Below are positions 34,818 through 44,275 of a stretch of DNA of 64,000 bases, piece after piece. The translations under genes were made by a program, and so were the position numbers. Source of the stretch: JAXLXE01 sp046328115 (GTDB taxonomy: Bacteria > Chloroflexota > UBA6077 > JACCZL01); the NCBI GenBank assembly GCA_046328115.1, contig JAXLXE010000004.1, forward strand, positions 186,001 through 250,000. Direction: 5' to 3'. Within the stretch, counting starts at the first letter, position 1, and every line of letters begins with the position of its first letter. The notes beneath the pieces were generated by a model. It worked only from the letters and a program-made list of their open reading frames with translations, made no database searches and was not told the DNA's origin.

Positions 34818-35149
34818 GCTCCCGCGCCATCTACCTGGGCCTGTCGATCATCGGCCTTGTCGTACCCTACACCGCCTTCGTGCCGTTCCTGCTCGAACGC
34901 GGACTCAACGCGTCGCTGATTCTCCATCAGTTGTTCGCCAATCGGATCAGCACGTTCTTTGGGCTGGACGTGATCCTCTCGGCACTGGTGGTTGTGGTGC
35001 TTGTGAGCGAGCACCGACAAGCGATTGGCCGCTTCCGGTGGCTGCCGCTGATCGGCACGTTCGCGGTAGGGGTGTCGTTCGGACTCCCGCTGGCACTCTA
35101 TCTGATGCGGCGACCCGGTAGGTTGGCGAATGCGCAGGGTGGGAGCTAG
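34814..35149 (+). CDS. small membrane protein, DUF2834-like
   Basis: The 111-residue protein has three hydrophobic segments (about residues 6-26, 48-66 and 80-98). The motif ISTFFGLDVILSALVVV fits the short DUF2834 membrane family. It overlaps the end of the MarR-GNAT gene by four bases, so it is translated with it. Function unknown. Confidence 0.7.
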   Translation: MSSRAIYLGLSIIGLVVPYTAFVPFLLERGLNASLILHQLFANRISTFFGLDVILSALVVVVLVSEHRQAIGRFRWLPLIGTFAVGVSFGLPLALYLMRRPGRLANAQGGS

Positions 35150-35196
35150 GCGCCTAAGAGCAACGCAGACTGCCAAAGATTCGTGCAAGCGCCGGA

Positions 35197-35417
35197 ATGA
35201 CCGACAACGCCCTGCGGCACGAGATCGTGATCCACCGGAGCGCCGATCATGAAGCGCTCATCGCTGAGATGCCCGTAGTATCGAGTTGCACCGCTGGGGC
35301 AAGACGCCTCACGAGGCGGCGACGATCGTGGCCGTCATCGCGCGCGAGTGGATCCAAGGGGCGCGCGAGCTTGGGCGGCCGATCGGCGAGCCTCAGGAAG
35401 GCCTGACGCCCGCATAA
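35197..35417 (+). pseudogene. frameshifted HicB-type antitoxin relic
   Basis: From ATG 35197 the frame gives the HicB start (HEIVIHRSADHEALIAEMP, SSCTA). Near 35295 the similarity moves to another frame, which reads GKTPHEAATIVAVIAREWIQGARELGRPIGEP and ends at TAA 35415-35417. A single lost base therefore splits the gene. Upstream there is no room for a HicA toxin gene. I infer a decayed orphan antitoxin. Confidence 0.7.
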
Positions 35418-35439
35418 CCCGGCCGGGCATCTCCGGAGC

Positions 35440-36588
35440 TCACCACTCCATCGCCTCGCCGCGGACGATACGGGCGCGGGTCTCGTAGGCACCCGGCCAT
35501 TCAACGGGTAGCTCTCCGCTGTCTACCATCAGTTTCAACGGGTTGACCAGGGTCTTCAGCGGCAGGTCAATCCGCTTGCGCTGGCGGGCGGACTCGTAGA
35601 GCGCCATCAGGACCTCGATCGTGGCGCGGCCCTTCTCGCCGCTGCTGAGCGGATCGACCGCGCGGCCTTCGACCCAGGCCACGGCCTCGCGCGCCACCGA
35701 GACGAAAGGGTCGCTCACGGGGGCAGCCAGGTCGCGCCAGCCGCCCCCTTCCGCGTCGAACACGCGCGCCAGGCCCCGCTCGTCGTTGTACTTGGCTGAT
35801 GACCCCTCGGGGGACCGCATGGACCCGTCGCTGCGTAGCTCCTCCTCGGGCGGACGGGTGGTGGTGAGATCGAGCATGCCGTCCGTGCCGATGACGCGGC
35901 AGCCCTGAAAGCGGTGGGCGGTGGGGAGCGCGGCATTCAACAAAATCTGAGCGCCGCCTTCGCAGTGGATCACACCGATGGCTGAGTCCTCGCAGGGGAA
36001 CGACCGCTCCATCCGCTCGGTTGTCCGTTCCACGCCGCCCATCACCCACTCTACGCGGGGGTCACCGAGCAGATACAGCGCCAGATTGACGTCGTGCGAG
36101 GCGACGTTGAGAAGGGTTCCGCTGTCAATAATGATGGCCAGCGGCTTGCCAATCTGGCCCTGATCGATCAGCCGGCGGCTCTCAATCCAGGCGGGGTGGT
36201 GGCGCCGCTGATGGGCCACCATCAGCTTGACGCCCTCGCGGTCGCACGCGGTGAGCATACGGTTGCACTCACCCAGGCTCAGGGCCATGGGCTTCTGGGT
36301 TGTGATGAGCCGGGGGCGGAAGGGCGCCGCGGCGATGGTCATCTCGGCGTGGAGGCCATGCCAGGAGCAGACGTCTACGAAGTCTGGCCGCTCGGCCGCC
36401 AGCATCTGACGGTAGTCGGCGTAGCGATGTTGTGGCGGCACGTTGAAGAAGTCGCCGAACTCGGCCAGCGCCTCCTCGTTGGTATCAGCGATTGCCGCCA
36501 GCTCAACCTCCGGCACACCCTGCCAGCCACGGGCATGGCAGCGAGCGATGGTGCCGCAGGCAATGATGGCCGCGCGGTACTTTGGCAT
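35440..36588 (-). CDS. Gfo/Idh/MocA-family oxidoreductase
   Basis: The 382-residue protein has ATG 36588 preceded by GGAGG. The N-terminal NAD(P) fold reads YRAAIIACGTIARCHARGW (GxGxxA in variant form), with VDVCSWHGLHAEM next. The catalytic Lys motif is TTQKPMALSL (the EKP motif with Gln), and a His-containing stretch ASHDVNLALYLLGDP follows. Likely a sugar or cyclitol dehydrogenase. It shares little with the Gfo/Idh/MocA protein at 28595, so the two probably act on different substrates. Confidence 0.9.
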   Translation of the reverse strand: MPKYRAAIIACGTIARCHARGWQGVPEVELAAIADTNEEALAEFGDFFNVPPQHRYADYRQMLAAERPDFVDVCSWHGLHAEMTIAAAPFRPRLITTQKPMALSLGECNRMLTACDREGVKLMVAHQRRHHPAWIESRRLIDQGQIGKPLAIIIDSGTLLNVASHDVNLALYLLGDPRVEWVMGGVERTTERMERSFPCEDSAIGVIHCEGGAQILLNAALPTAHRFQGCRVIGTDGMLDLTTTRPPEEELRSDGSMRSPEGSSAKYNDERGLARVFDAEGGGWRDLAAPVSDPFVSVAREAVAWVEGRAVDPLSSGEKGRATIEVLMALYESARQRKRIDLPLKTLVNPLKLMVDSGELPVEWPGAYETRARIVRGEAMEW

Positions 36589-36674
36589 GGTGTCCTCCAG
36601 CTAGGAGGCAGTGTATCGCGGGCATTGTGACGGCAGCGCTAAACTTTGCCAGGATCTGCGCGGGAGGCGCCGAG

Positions 36675-37250
36675 ATGGTGCTGTCTCATCCGCGGCTCAC
36701 CCTGGACGCGTTCTTGGCGCTTCCAGAACAGGAGCCGCCGCTTGAGTTTGTCGAGGGGGTCGTGACGCAGAAAATGGCGCCAGGGGCACCTCACAGCGTC
36801 GGACAGGGCACGCTCTTAGGCCGACTGTTCACGTACGGAGAGCGGACGGGCGCCGTGTTCGCGTTCCCAGAGCAGCGCCTGATCCTTGATGACGCGACGC
36901 TCGTCCCAGATATCGCGGTGTACCGAGCGGATCGCGTGCCGTACGACGAGCATGGCGACATCCAAGAGTATTTCACCGCTCCACCGGATCTCGTCGTTGA
37001 AGTTGCCTCGCCGGGCCAGAGTTTGCGTGCACTACGCTCGCGCTGCCGCTGGTTCGTCCAGCACGGCGTCCAGGCATCGCTGCTGGTAGTGCCGCGTGAC
37101 CGGACGATCCAGCAGTTCCGTCCCGGCTGGGATGGAACCCCGATTCGCGGCTCTGAGCGGGTTGACCTGGACGATTTGCTGCCGGGCTTCGTCCTGACGC
37201 CTGAGGACGTGTTCGCCAGGCTGCGCCGCCCTGTACCCGGTTCGCGCTGA
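36675..37250 (+). CDS. Uma2-family (DUF820) putative endonuclease-fold protein
   Basis: A start at ATG 36675 gives 191 residues. The PD-(D/E)XK-like pattern of the family is seen in LEFVEGVV, TLVPDIAVYRADR (Asp) and PDLVVEVASPGQS (Glu). The usual Lys position in the following helix reads LRSRCRWFVQHGVQ, with Arg instead. It is one of three Uma2 proteins in this window. The biological role of the family is unclear. Confidence 0.8.
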   Translation: MVLSHPRLTLDAFLALPEQEPPLEFVEGVVTQKMAPGAPHSVGQGTLLGRLFTYGERTGAVFAFPEQRLILDDATLVPDIAVYRADRVPYDEHGDIQEYFTAPPDLVVEVASPGQSLRALRSRCRWFVQHGVQASLLVVPRDRTIQQFRPGWDGTPIRGSERVDLDDLLPGFVLTPEDVFARLRRPVPGSR

Positions 37251-37286
37251 CACAGGCCCACGCGCCCTCTGATATCGGGTGCGGCG

Positions 37287-38777
37287 TCACTGGATCACCA
37301 GCCGCAGCACCGTCACTGAGTGCGCGGGGAAGGCGTAGGTCAGCGGCAGGCTCCCGACTGTGAGGATCTTCTCACGCACGTCGACCGCGGTGGGCTGGCT
37401 AAACGAGTTCACGGTCGAGGGATCGTCGCCGTTGACCTCGTAGACGCTTGCGGTCGCGAAGCGATCAGCACCTTCGATCTGCAGTGTGGCCGGCACCGCG
37501 TGGTCCCGGTCTCGGTTCACCACCGTCACGGTGTACTCGCGGCCGTCCTCGCTCCGCGTGGCCGTGACGTCAAGAAGCTGGAACGGTCCCAGGTCCGCCA
37601 CCCGGTGCGGCCGCGGCGACGTCTCGGTGGCGGGATCGAGCGCGTAGGTCGGGCCGTCCACCCACGGATCCAGCACCACCGGCTGGGTGTGGCGCGCGTA
37701 CAGCAGATACGGATGGTAGATGGTCTGGAGGAACATCCCATCCGGTCGGGTGAAGATGGTGCCGATGGCGTTGACGAGCTGGGCGATGTTGGCGATCTTC
37801 ACGGCGGCGCAGTGGCGCAAGAAAGTGTTGAGGTAGCTGGCCACGGCCAACGCGTCCGAGAGATCGTAGATCTCCTCGATACCACGCCTTCTCGCCGCCT
37901 CCGAGCGCTCCCGGTACCAGACGTTCCACTCGTCATACGCGATGTAGACCGGTCGGGCGATCTTCTTCTCGTAGCGGGCCCGCTCGATCATGGCGCGGCA
38001 GACCCGGAGCGCCCGATCGGCCGTGTGCGGCGCGAAGACGTTGCTGTAGTAGTCGGCGCTGCCGGTGTAGATGTGGATGCTGTGGTGATCGATAAGGTCG
38101 ATCAAGCTATCGATCACGATCTGGTCCCACGTGCTGAGCCCATCCAGGCCGCAGCTCACCAGCTCGATGCTTGGATCGGTGAGCTTCATGAGCTTGGCGT
38201 ACTCGCGGGCCTTGCGGGCGTACTCGTGGGGCGTCATTGCGCCGATCTGCCAGGTGCCGTAGGACTCATTGCCCAGGCCCCAGTACTTGACGCCGAACGG
38301 CTCCGGAAACCCGTGTGAACGGCGCAGGTTGGCCCAGTGAGTGTTGGTGGTACCGTTGCAGTACTCAACCCAGGCCTGGGCCTCGTCCATGGTACCCGTG
38401 CCCATGTTGATGCAGATGTAGGGCTCCGTGCCGAGCATGCGGCAGTAGCGGATGAGCTCCGCGGTGCCGAATCGGTTGGACTCCTCGAACCCCCAGGCCA
38501 GCTCAATCTTGCGGGGCCGCTGATCCACCGGCCCCACGCCGTCCAGCCAGTGGTAGCCGCTGACGAAGTTCCCGCCCGGCCAGCGGAGGATGGGCATCTT
38601 GACGGCGTCGATCGCGTCAAAGACATCGCGCCGGTGGCCGTGCTCGTCGCTGAGCGGCGAGCCTTCCTCGTAGATACCGCCGTAGATGCACCGGCCCAGG
38701 TGCTCGATGAACCCGCCGAAGATCCGCCGATCGACGCGACCCACGACCCGCGCGGGGTCGATCTTGATCACTGCCAA
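37287..38777 (-). CDS. alpha-L-arabinofuranosidase, GH51
   Basis: TTG 38777 has GGAGG eight bases upstream and gives 496 residues, the normal size. The catalytic barrel includes WPGGNFVSGYHW. The acid/base is Glu171 in YWGLGNESYG and the nucleophile Glu283 in YDEWNVW. The C-terminal beta-sandwich ends in AHSVTVLRLVIQ. It lacks a signal peptide, so it would act on imported arabino-oligosaccharides in the cytosol. It fits the sugar-directed genes around it. Confidence 0.95.
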   Translation of the reverse strand: MAVIKIDPARVVGRVDRRIFGGFIEHLGRCIYGGIYEEGSPLSDEHGHRRDVFDAIDAVKMPILRWPGGNFVSGYHWLDGVGPVDQRPRKIELAWGFEESNRFGTAELIRYCRMLGTEPYICINMGTGTMDEAQAWVEYCNGTTNTHWANLRRSHGFPEPFGVKYWGLGNESYGTWQIGAMTPHEYARKAREYAKLMKLTDPSIELVSCGLDGLSTWDQIVIDSLIDLIDHHSIHIYTGSADYYSNVFAPHTADRALRVCRAMIERARYEKKIARPVYIAYDEWNVWYRERSEAARRRGIEEIYDLSDALAVASYLNTFLRHCAAVKIANIAQLVNAIGTIFTRPDGMFLQTIYHPYLLYARHTQPVVLDPWVDGPTYALDPATETSPRPHRVADLGPFQLLDVTATRSEDGREYTVTVVNRDRDHAVPATLQIEGADRFATASVYEVNGDDPSTVNSFSQPTAVDVREKILTVGSLPLTYAFPAHSVTVLRLVIQ

Positions 38778-38834
38778 GGTCCAGGCCTCCCATATCTCCA
38801 GATGCACCGTCTCACCGGCGTACGATACTCGGAT

Positions 38835-40106
38835 ATGCAGACCGCGGTGAGTGAGTCGCTCCCCACAGCCGGCCTGGCGGGGCGAGTGGGGAGAGTGTGG
38901 CCGGCGTTGCTGAACCGTCACTTCCGGCTGCTCTGGGTGGGCATGCTCCCCTCCACACTCTCCTGGCAGTGGAGCACGGTGGTGACCGGCTACGCGGCAC
39001 TCACGCTGTCCGACTCGGCCGTGGCGCTGGGCCTGGTGGCGAGCGCCAGTGGGCTGCCCATGCTGGTGCTCTCACCGATCGGCGGGGTGGCGGCCGACCG
39101 TTTCCCGCGGCGCCGGCTCCTTATCCTCACCCAGTCGATTCTGGGCGCCAGCGCTGGCGTGGTGGCCGTACTCACCCTGGCTGGTTGGCTCGAGGTGTGG
39201 CACCTGGTAGCCCTGGGCCTGGCCCAGGGCGTGGCCTTTTCCTTCAACATGCCAGCGCGTCAGGCCTATATCGGCGAGATCCTCGGGCCACGGCTCGTGC
39301 GCAACGCCGTGGCGATCAGCAACTCCGGGATGAACTTCAATCGCATCGTCGGTCCACCAATCGCGGGCATCCTGTTGGCCTCGCCGCTCGTCGGCATCGG
39401 GGGCGTGTTCGCTCTGATGACGTTGCTTTACGGTATCGCCATCTCCACGCTGTTCCGGCTGCCGAGCCCGCCAGGTGCGCGTCACGACGCACCGGCCGGG
39501 ATCGGCGGGGCGATTGAGCAGCTCCTGGAGGGGCTGAGGTTCATCCGCGACTCCGTGCCCCTGCGCACGCTGATCCTAACGGCCATGGGCATCCTGTTCT
39601 TCGGCATGCCCTACCAGCAACTGATGCCCCTGTTTTCGGAGCGGGTATTCGAAGTGGGTGCCGTTGGGCTGGGGACGTTGATGGCGGGGAACGGGATCGG
39701 GGCGCTGGTCGGCTCGATCGGCGTGAGCATGCTGAGCGGTGTCCGCCGGCAGGCGTTGCTCCAGATCACCTTCGGCGCGGGCTACGGGCTGGGCCTGGTG
39801 GGATTCGCGCTGGCCCCCACGTTCTCGATCGCCGTGGTGATGCTGGCGATCGTCGGCGCGCTCTCCGCGGCGTACACCACCAGCAATAACAGCCTGGTGA
39901 TGGGCAATTCTGAGCCACGGTTCCACGGCCGGGTGATGAGCATCTACCTGCTGACGTTCGCGATCACCCCCCTCTCGACCCTGCCGATGTCCTGGCTCTC
40001 GGAGCACATCGGGCCGCGGCTGACGATCGCCGGCGCCGGCGCGATCGTCGCGGCGATCGCGTTGGGCGTGGCGGCGCTCTATCCGCCGTACCGCCGCATT
40101 CGCTAG
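38835..40106 (+). CDS. MFS_3-type exporter
   Basis: ATG 38835 yields 423 residues with 12 predicted helices, starting LLNRHFRLLWVGMLPS. Loop 2-3 reads GGVAADRFPRRRLLI. SFNMPARQAYIGEIL and MNFNRIVGPPIAGILL are marks of the enterobactin-exporter-like MFS_3 group. It resembles the MFS protein at 57119 in the same stretches. Probably drug or metabolite export. It is divergent from the GH51 gene with a 57-bp gap. Confidence 0.9.
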   Translation: MQTAVSESLPTAGLAGRVGRVWPALLNRHFRLLWVGMLPSTLSWQWSTVVTGYAALTLSDSAVALGLVASASGLPMLVLSPIGGVAADRFPRRRLLILTQSILGASAGVVAVLTLAGWLEVWHLVALGLAQGVAFSFNMPARQAYIGEILGPRLVRNAVAISNSGMNFNRIVGPPIAGILLASPLVGIGGVFALMTLLYGIAISTLFRLPSPPGARHDAPAGIGGAIEQLLEGLRFIRDSVPLRTLILTAMGILFFGMPYQQLMPLFSERVFEVGAVGLGTLMAGNGIGALVGSIGVSMLSGVRRQALLQITFGAGYGLGLVGFALAPTFSIAVVMLAIVGALSAAYTTSNNSLVMGNSEPRFHGRVMSIYLLTFAITPLSTLPMSWLSEHIGPRLTIAGAGAIVAAIALGVAALYPPYRRIR

Positions 40107-40174
40107 CGGCGCCAGATCGTTCGTCGTACCCTAGGCGCGGCACGCAGCAAGCCGAATGGCGCGCGGAGGATGGC

Positions 40175-41137
40175 ATGGCGGAGCGAGTCGGTTTCATTGG
40201 GCTAGGGATCATGGGCGGTGGGATGGCCCGCAACGTGGCCGAGTCTGGAGTCCAGCTCACCGTGTTCGATGCGAATGACGCGGCCGCCGATTCGCTAGTC
40301 GCTTTCGGCGCCACCAAGGCGGCCACGCCGCGAGAGGCGGCAGAGCGCTCCGAGGTCGTCGTGACGGTCCTGCCGGCAACGCCGCACGTGGAGCAGGTGT
40401 ATCTGGGCGCGGACGGCATAGTGCACGGGCTCAAGCCCGGCGCCATCACGATCGATTGCAGCACCATCTCGCCGGTCACGGCGCGCCGCGTGGCGGCGGC
40501 GGTGGCCGCCCGCGGAGGCTCACACCTTGACGCGGGCATGACCGCCTGCAACCAGCCACCCCGCCGCACAGAGCCGACCGGGCCGGGCATCAGCAAGATC
40601 GTGGGGCAGGCTCAGGCGGGAACGATGAAGCTGGTGATCGGCGGCGAGCGTGAGACGTTCGACCGCGCGATGCCGGTCCTCAACGCGATGAGCCAGGAGC
40701 AGCTCTATTGCGGTCCGAGCGGCTCTGGGATCACCGTGAAGGTGGCCAACAACATGCTGATCGCGGCGCTCGAGACGCTGTATTTCGAGGTGTTCGTGTG
40801 GGCTCAGAAGAACGGCGTCCCGCCGGACACGCTCCTGGACGCGTTCAAGAACGGCGCATCGAACAGCAATGTGCTGCGCGGCGACATCGAGCAGTTCGCC
40901 CTCAAGCGGCGGTTCGAGCCGGGCATCTTCCCGATTGACTACGTCCACAAGGACCTGGTGGAGGCGCAGCACGCGGCCGAGGCAACGCAGACGCCCCTGC
41001 TCATGGTGGGCGTGGCAAAGCAGCTCTACGAGATGGCACGCGCCCAGGGCCTGGGCGGGTACTACGAGCCCACGGTGCTCAAGGTGATCGAGCAGATGGC
41101 CGGCTGTGAGGAGCTGAGACTCAGCGACGCCGGCTAG
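40175..41137 (+). CDS. 3-hydroxyisobutyrate-dehydrogenase-like NAD(P) oxidoreductase
   Basis: The 320-residue protein opens with GFIGLGIMGGGMARN, the family's NAD(P) motif. The catalytic Lys is in GITVKVANNMLIAALE and a further family motif is DYVHKDLVEAQ. The substrate loop normally written DAPVSGG reads DAGMTACNQPPR and is followed by an extra Pro-rich insert (about residues 125-145), so substrate choice must differ from ordinary family members. It ends overlapping the convergent DAO-like gene by four bases. Confidence 0.88.
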   Translation: MAERVGFIGLGIMGGGMARNVAESGVQLTVFDANDAAADSLVAFGATKAATPREAAERSEVVVTVLPATPHVEQVYLGADGIVHGLKPGAITIDCSTISPVTARRVAAAVAARGGSHLDAGMTACNQPPRRTEPTGPGISKIVGQAQAGTMKLVIGGERETFDRAMPVLNAMSQEQLYCGPSGSGITVKVANNMLIAALETLYFEVFVWAQKNGVPPDTLLDAFKNGASNSNVLRGDIEQFALKRRFEPGIFPIDYVHKDLVEAQHAAEATQTPLLMVGVAKQLYEMARAQGLGGYYEPTVLKVIEQMAGCEELRLSDAG

Positions 41138-42312
41138 TGGCCGTGGGCCGGGGTCTGCGCCAGAGCAGGCTGGGTGAGGAAGCGTTGCGGGCGGTACGGC
41201 TCCAGGTCGGCCGCCTCACCGCCAGCTAGCTCTTCCGTGACGAGCACCGAGAGGCGCGCGGAGAGCGTGATGCCGCTGTGGGTGACGAGCGTGTACAGGC
41301 CTGAGACTTCCGGATCCATGCCAACAATGGGATAGCCATCCCGTGGCATGGGACGAACGCCAACCTTGACCCACTCCATGGGCACACCGGCGATGCCGGG
41401 TAGGAAGCGCTGAACGTCCGCGGCGACCTGGCCGACCACCGGCGCGTCCAGTGGGAGCCGCGTGCCCTCCTGCGCGTGGGCATCCATGTATTCCGTCTGG
41501 AGCAGCAGGCGAGCTCCGCCATCCGGACGGACGTGGGCGTCCGCCTCGTAGAGCACGTGCTCCAGGCGCACCGGGGCCGGCGCGGTGACAAACAGGGTGC
41601 CTACCTGGCGGTCGAGCGGCAGGGTGGCGCCGGCCAGCGCCGCGATACGCCCCGCCTCCGGACCGCCGGCGTTCACCACGACGTCGGCTGCCAGAGCCTG
41701 GCCGTCCTCCAGGACCACCGTGTCCACGGCGCCCACGGGGCCACGGAGCGCGGCGACGGTGCCATGGACGTGGGTGACGCCATAGCGGCGGATGGCCTCG
41801 CGCAGCACGCAGTGGGCCATGGCCACGCCGTCCAGCCAACCCTCGCGCGGGACCACGTACACCTCCGAGACGGCCGCCGGGTCGATGAAGACATCCGGCT
41901 CAAGCTCGCGCATGACGATCTCTGGGGTGGTGGCGTCCACGCGGGTGCCCCATTCGCGGAGCCGGCGCGCGCTCTGGCGGATCCGCTCCGCCTTATCGGG
42001 CTTGTCGTCCGTGGTCCAGTGGATGCCGCCGCCCACGTGGACCCAATCGCCATTGAGCTCGTCGGCCAGCTCCTGATGGTCGCGGACGGAGGCCATGTTG
42101 AGCCGGTGGTAGTGGCGGGGTCCCTTGCTGAAGCCATTGAGCCAGGCGAAAGAGCTGCCGCTGGTCCCGGCACCCGGGTAGAGTCGCTCGACGACGGTGA
42201 CGGTGGCTCCCGCCTGCGCCAGGCGGTAGGCCGCGGCGGCGCCCACGGCACCGGCCCCGATCACGACGATCCGCGCGTCCCTGAGATAGTCCGAACCAAA
42301 CTGAGCAGCCAC
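41134..42312 (-). CDS. FAD-dependent oxidoreductase of the DAO (D-amino acid oxidase) family
   Basis: A start at GTG 42312 is preferred because GGAGG lies seven bases upstream; GTG 42318 sits too close to it. About 392 residues. The dinucleotide motif is VVIGAGAVGAAAAYRLAQAG, then VVERLYPGAGTSGSSFAWLNG. A second FAD contact appears as DVVVNAGGPEAGRIA, and RPMPRDGYPIVG is near the end, as in glycine/sarcosine oxidase relatives. It should oxidise an amine or amino acid. Confidence 0.9.
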   Translation of the reverse strand: MAAQFGSDYLRDARIVVIGAGAVGAAAAYRLAQAGATVTVVERLYPGAGTSGSSFAWLNGFSKGPRHYHRLNMASVRDHQELADELNGDWVHVGGGIHWTTDDKPDKAERIRQSARRLREWGTRVDATTPEIVMRELEPDVFIDPAAVSEVYVVPREGWLDGVAMAHCVLREAIRRYGVTHVHGTVAALRGPVGAVDTVVLEDGQALAADVVVNAGGPEAGRIAALAGATLPLDRQVGTLFVTAPAPVRLEHVLYEADAHVRPDGGARLLLQTEYMDAHAQEGTRLPLDAPVVGQVAADVQRFLPGIAGVPMEWVKVGVRPMPRDGYPIVGMDPEVSGLYTLVTHSGITLSARLSVLVTEELAGGEAADLEPYRPQRFLTQPALAQTPAHGH

Positions 42313-42428
42313 CGCCACGCCTCCAGTACCGGGGACAGCATAGCGATTTCGGCTGGGCGGCGCTGGTACACTGGAGAGAGCAGTGCACGCGCAACCGTCC
42401 TGCGCGGCCCGGCCACAACTGGGGGATC

Positions 42429-43001
42429 ATGGTGATGGTAGTTCCCGCGCCCCGTCGCTTCAGCGTGGATGAGTACTACCGCATGGCTGAGGTCGGGATC
42501 CTTGGCGACGACGACCGCGTGGAGCTGATCGAGGGGGAGATTGTCGAGATGGCGCCGGTTGGGCCGGCACACGCCGGTGACGTGGACGGGCTTACCGAGC
42601 TGTTCGTGACACGCCTGCGGGGACGCGCCATTGTCCGCGTCCAGGGGCCCATCCGGCTTGATCAGCACTCGGAGCCGCAACCCGACCTCGCGATCCTCCG
42701 CCGCCCAGCCGAGCAGCCGTCTGGGTTCCGCGCTTCACATCCAAGCCCGTCCGACGTGCTGCTCCTCATAGAGGTATCTGACACATCTCTGGTGTTTGAT
42801 CTTGGGACAAAAGCGTCGCTCTATGCGCGATCAGGCGTGGTTGAACTGTGGGTTGTGAACTTGAAGGAAGAATCTCTGGTCGTTCACCGCAAGCCCACGG
42901 ACCACGGGTATTCGGATGTCACGGTGTTACGCTCGGGTGACCGCGTGGCGCCGATCGCGCTGCCGGACCTTACCATCGACGTCGCGGAGCTACTAGGCTA
43001 A
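42429..43001 (+). CDS. Uma2-family (DUF820) putative endonuclease-fold protein
   Basis: This 190-residue protein has the complete Uma2 pattern: RVELIEGEIVEMAP, PQPDLAIL (Asp), DVLLLIEVSDTSL (Glu) and DLGTKASLYARSGVVELWVV (Lys). Of the three family members here it is the only one with all catalytic positions. It overlaps the next convergent gene by four bases. Confidence 0.85.
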   Translation: MVMVVPAPRRFSVDEYYRMAEVGILGDDDRVELIEGEIVEMAPVGPAHAGDVDGLTELFVTRLRGRAIVRVQGPIRLDQHSEPQPDLAILRRPAEQPSGFRASHPSPSDVLLLIEVSDTSLVFDLGTKASLYARSGVVELWVVNLKEESLVVHRKPTDHGYSDVTVLRSGDRVAPIALPDLTIDVAELLG

Positions 43002-44191
43002 CCCGCCGCCCGAAGCGCCGCCAGCCGCGGCGCCCGCGCCTTTGGGCTGTCCAGGCTCATCATCCGCACGTCCCCCAGGTCCTCGCGGGCGAAGGCCTCG
43101 GTCAGCTCGATGGCGCGCTGCATCTCGGCGTCAGGCGGCTGGAACGTAGCGAACACGATCTTCGCGGCATCTGGGTCGTACTCCCAGAAGCCCACCACGG
43201 AACCGCGATCGACGATCGCCTGGTAAGGGCCGTCAGCCAGGCCTCCGCCCGGCTGCGCGCTCTTCTCGCGAAGCAACGGATGGGCCAGGAAGCGTGGAGC
43301 CACGCACCCAGCGAAGTCGCGGCGCAGGAGGAACAGAGCGTCCAGATTGCTGACCAGCACGTAGCAGGGGGTCGTGGGCGGAGTGAAGTGCTGGAGCGGT
43401 GCGAGCTCGTCCGGGAACATGAGCCGCTCCGGAGCGGGCGGGTACGGGACCAGGCCCAGCGGCTCGACCGCCTTCCGGGCAGCCCGCCCTGACAGCCCGC
43501 TGAACCACTGGAGCTCAGCCAGCGTCGCGGGGCCGGCCCACTGGAAATACCGTCGTGCGAGCTCGGTAAGCGCCTGCTCGCGGTCCAGAGCCAGTTGGTC
43601 GAGTGGATTGGGATCCCAGAGCGCGTAGCGGTACCGCTGCTGATCCAAACGCCCGTTGGTGGGCACGCGGCGGATGGCGCCGGTCGTCTGGAGGACGCCC
43701 AACGCGACGGGCAGTGTGGTTGTGACGCCCTTTCGGGTGCCCTCAGGTCCGAGACTTCGCGCGGCATCACCAACAGCGCCGCGGAGCTCGTCCGTGCTGA
43801 GCGGCCCTCCAGCCAGGGCGCGGACTACCGCCTGACCGAGACGCTCGATCTCCGCCTCGGTGACGCCGAGACGGAGCGCGGTCTTGAGCGTCTGATCGTC
43901 ACCGAATCCCTGCCCTACGAGGAGACCCAGGCCAAAATCCGCGGCGGGCAGCACGTAGGTACAGCCCCGCGCGCTAGGTAGCTCGTGGATCTCCAGGGCG
44001 CCAACCGCGTCGTCCACCTGTTGTCGGCTGAGTCCGCCGCGGGCGAACAGGCTGAGATATGGCCCGGCACCGCCGACGGAGCGCGCCCAACCGGTAGCCT
44101 GCAGGATCTCCGCGGGTGGCTTGCCGCGTAACGATCCGTCCAATCCCTGGCGCGCCCACCACCAGGCGCGGAGCTTTGCCGCCTCTCCCAT
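42998..44191 (-). CDS. winged-helix DNA-binding protein, AlkZ/YcaQ-like
   Basis: The 397-residue protein begins LRAWWWARQGLDG, as in the HTH_42 (winged helix DNA-binding) family. It contains ADELRG-like winged-helix segments (PLSTDELRGAV), TLAELQWFSGLSGRAARKAV, and late WEYDPDAAKIVFATFQPP. E. coli YcaQ/AlkZ of this family is a DNA glycosylase that repairs crosslinks; the present protein may also act on DNA, but the catalytic residues cannot be assigned with certainty. Confidence 0.82.
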   Translation of the reverse strand: MGEAAKLRAWWWARQGLDGSLRGKPPAEILQATGWARSVGGAGPYLSLFARGGLSRQQVDDAVGALEIHELPSARGCTYVLPAADFGLGLLVGQGFGDDQTLKTALRLGVTEAEIERLGQAVVRALAGGPLSTDELRGAVGDAARSLGPEGTRKGVTTTLPVALGVLQTTGAIRRVPTNGRLDQQRYRYALWDPNPLDQLALDREQALTELARRYFQWAGPATLAELQWFSGLSGRAARKAVEPLGLVPYPPAPERLMFPDELAPLQHFTPPTTPCYVLVSNLDALFLLRRDFAGCVAPRFLAHPLLREKSAQPGGGLADGPYQAIVDRGSVVGFWEYDPDAAKIVFATFQPPDAEMQRAIELTEAFAREDLGDVRMMSLDSPKARAPRLAALRAAG

Positions 44192-44275
44192 CTCCGGCCC
44201 TCCAGGCGGATCTCGGGGCGCGCTACGCCACCAAGCGGATACTACCCGAGGGACGCGGCGACCAGAAACACCCTG

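Noticed and set aside
38337..38834. N-terminal extension of the MFS gene across the GH51 gene
   Set aside because: The extra residues are the antisense of the GH51 coding region; MFS homology begins just after ATG 38835.
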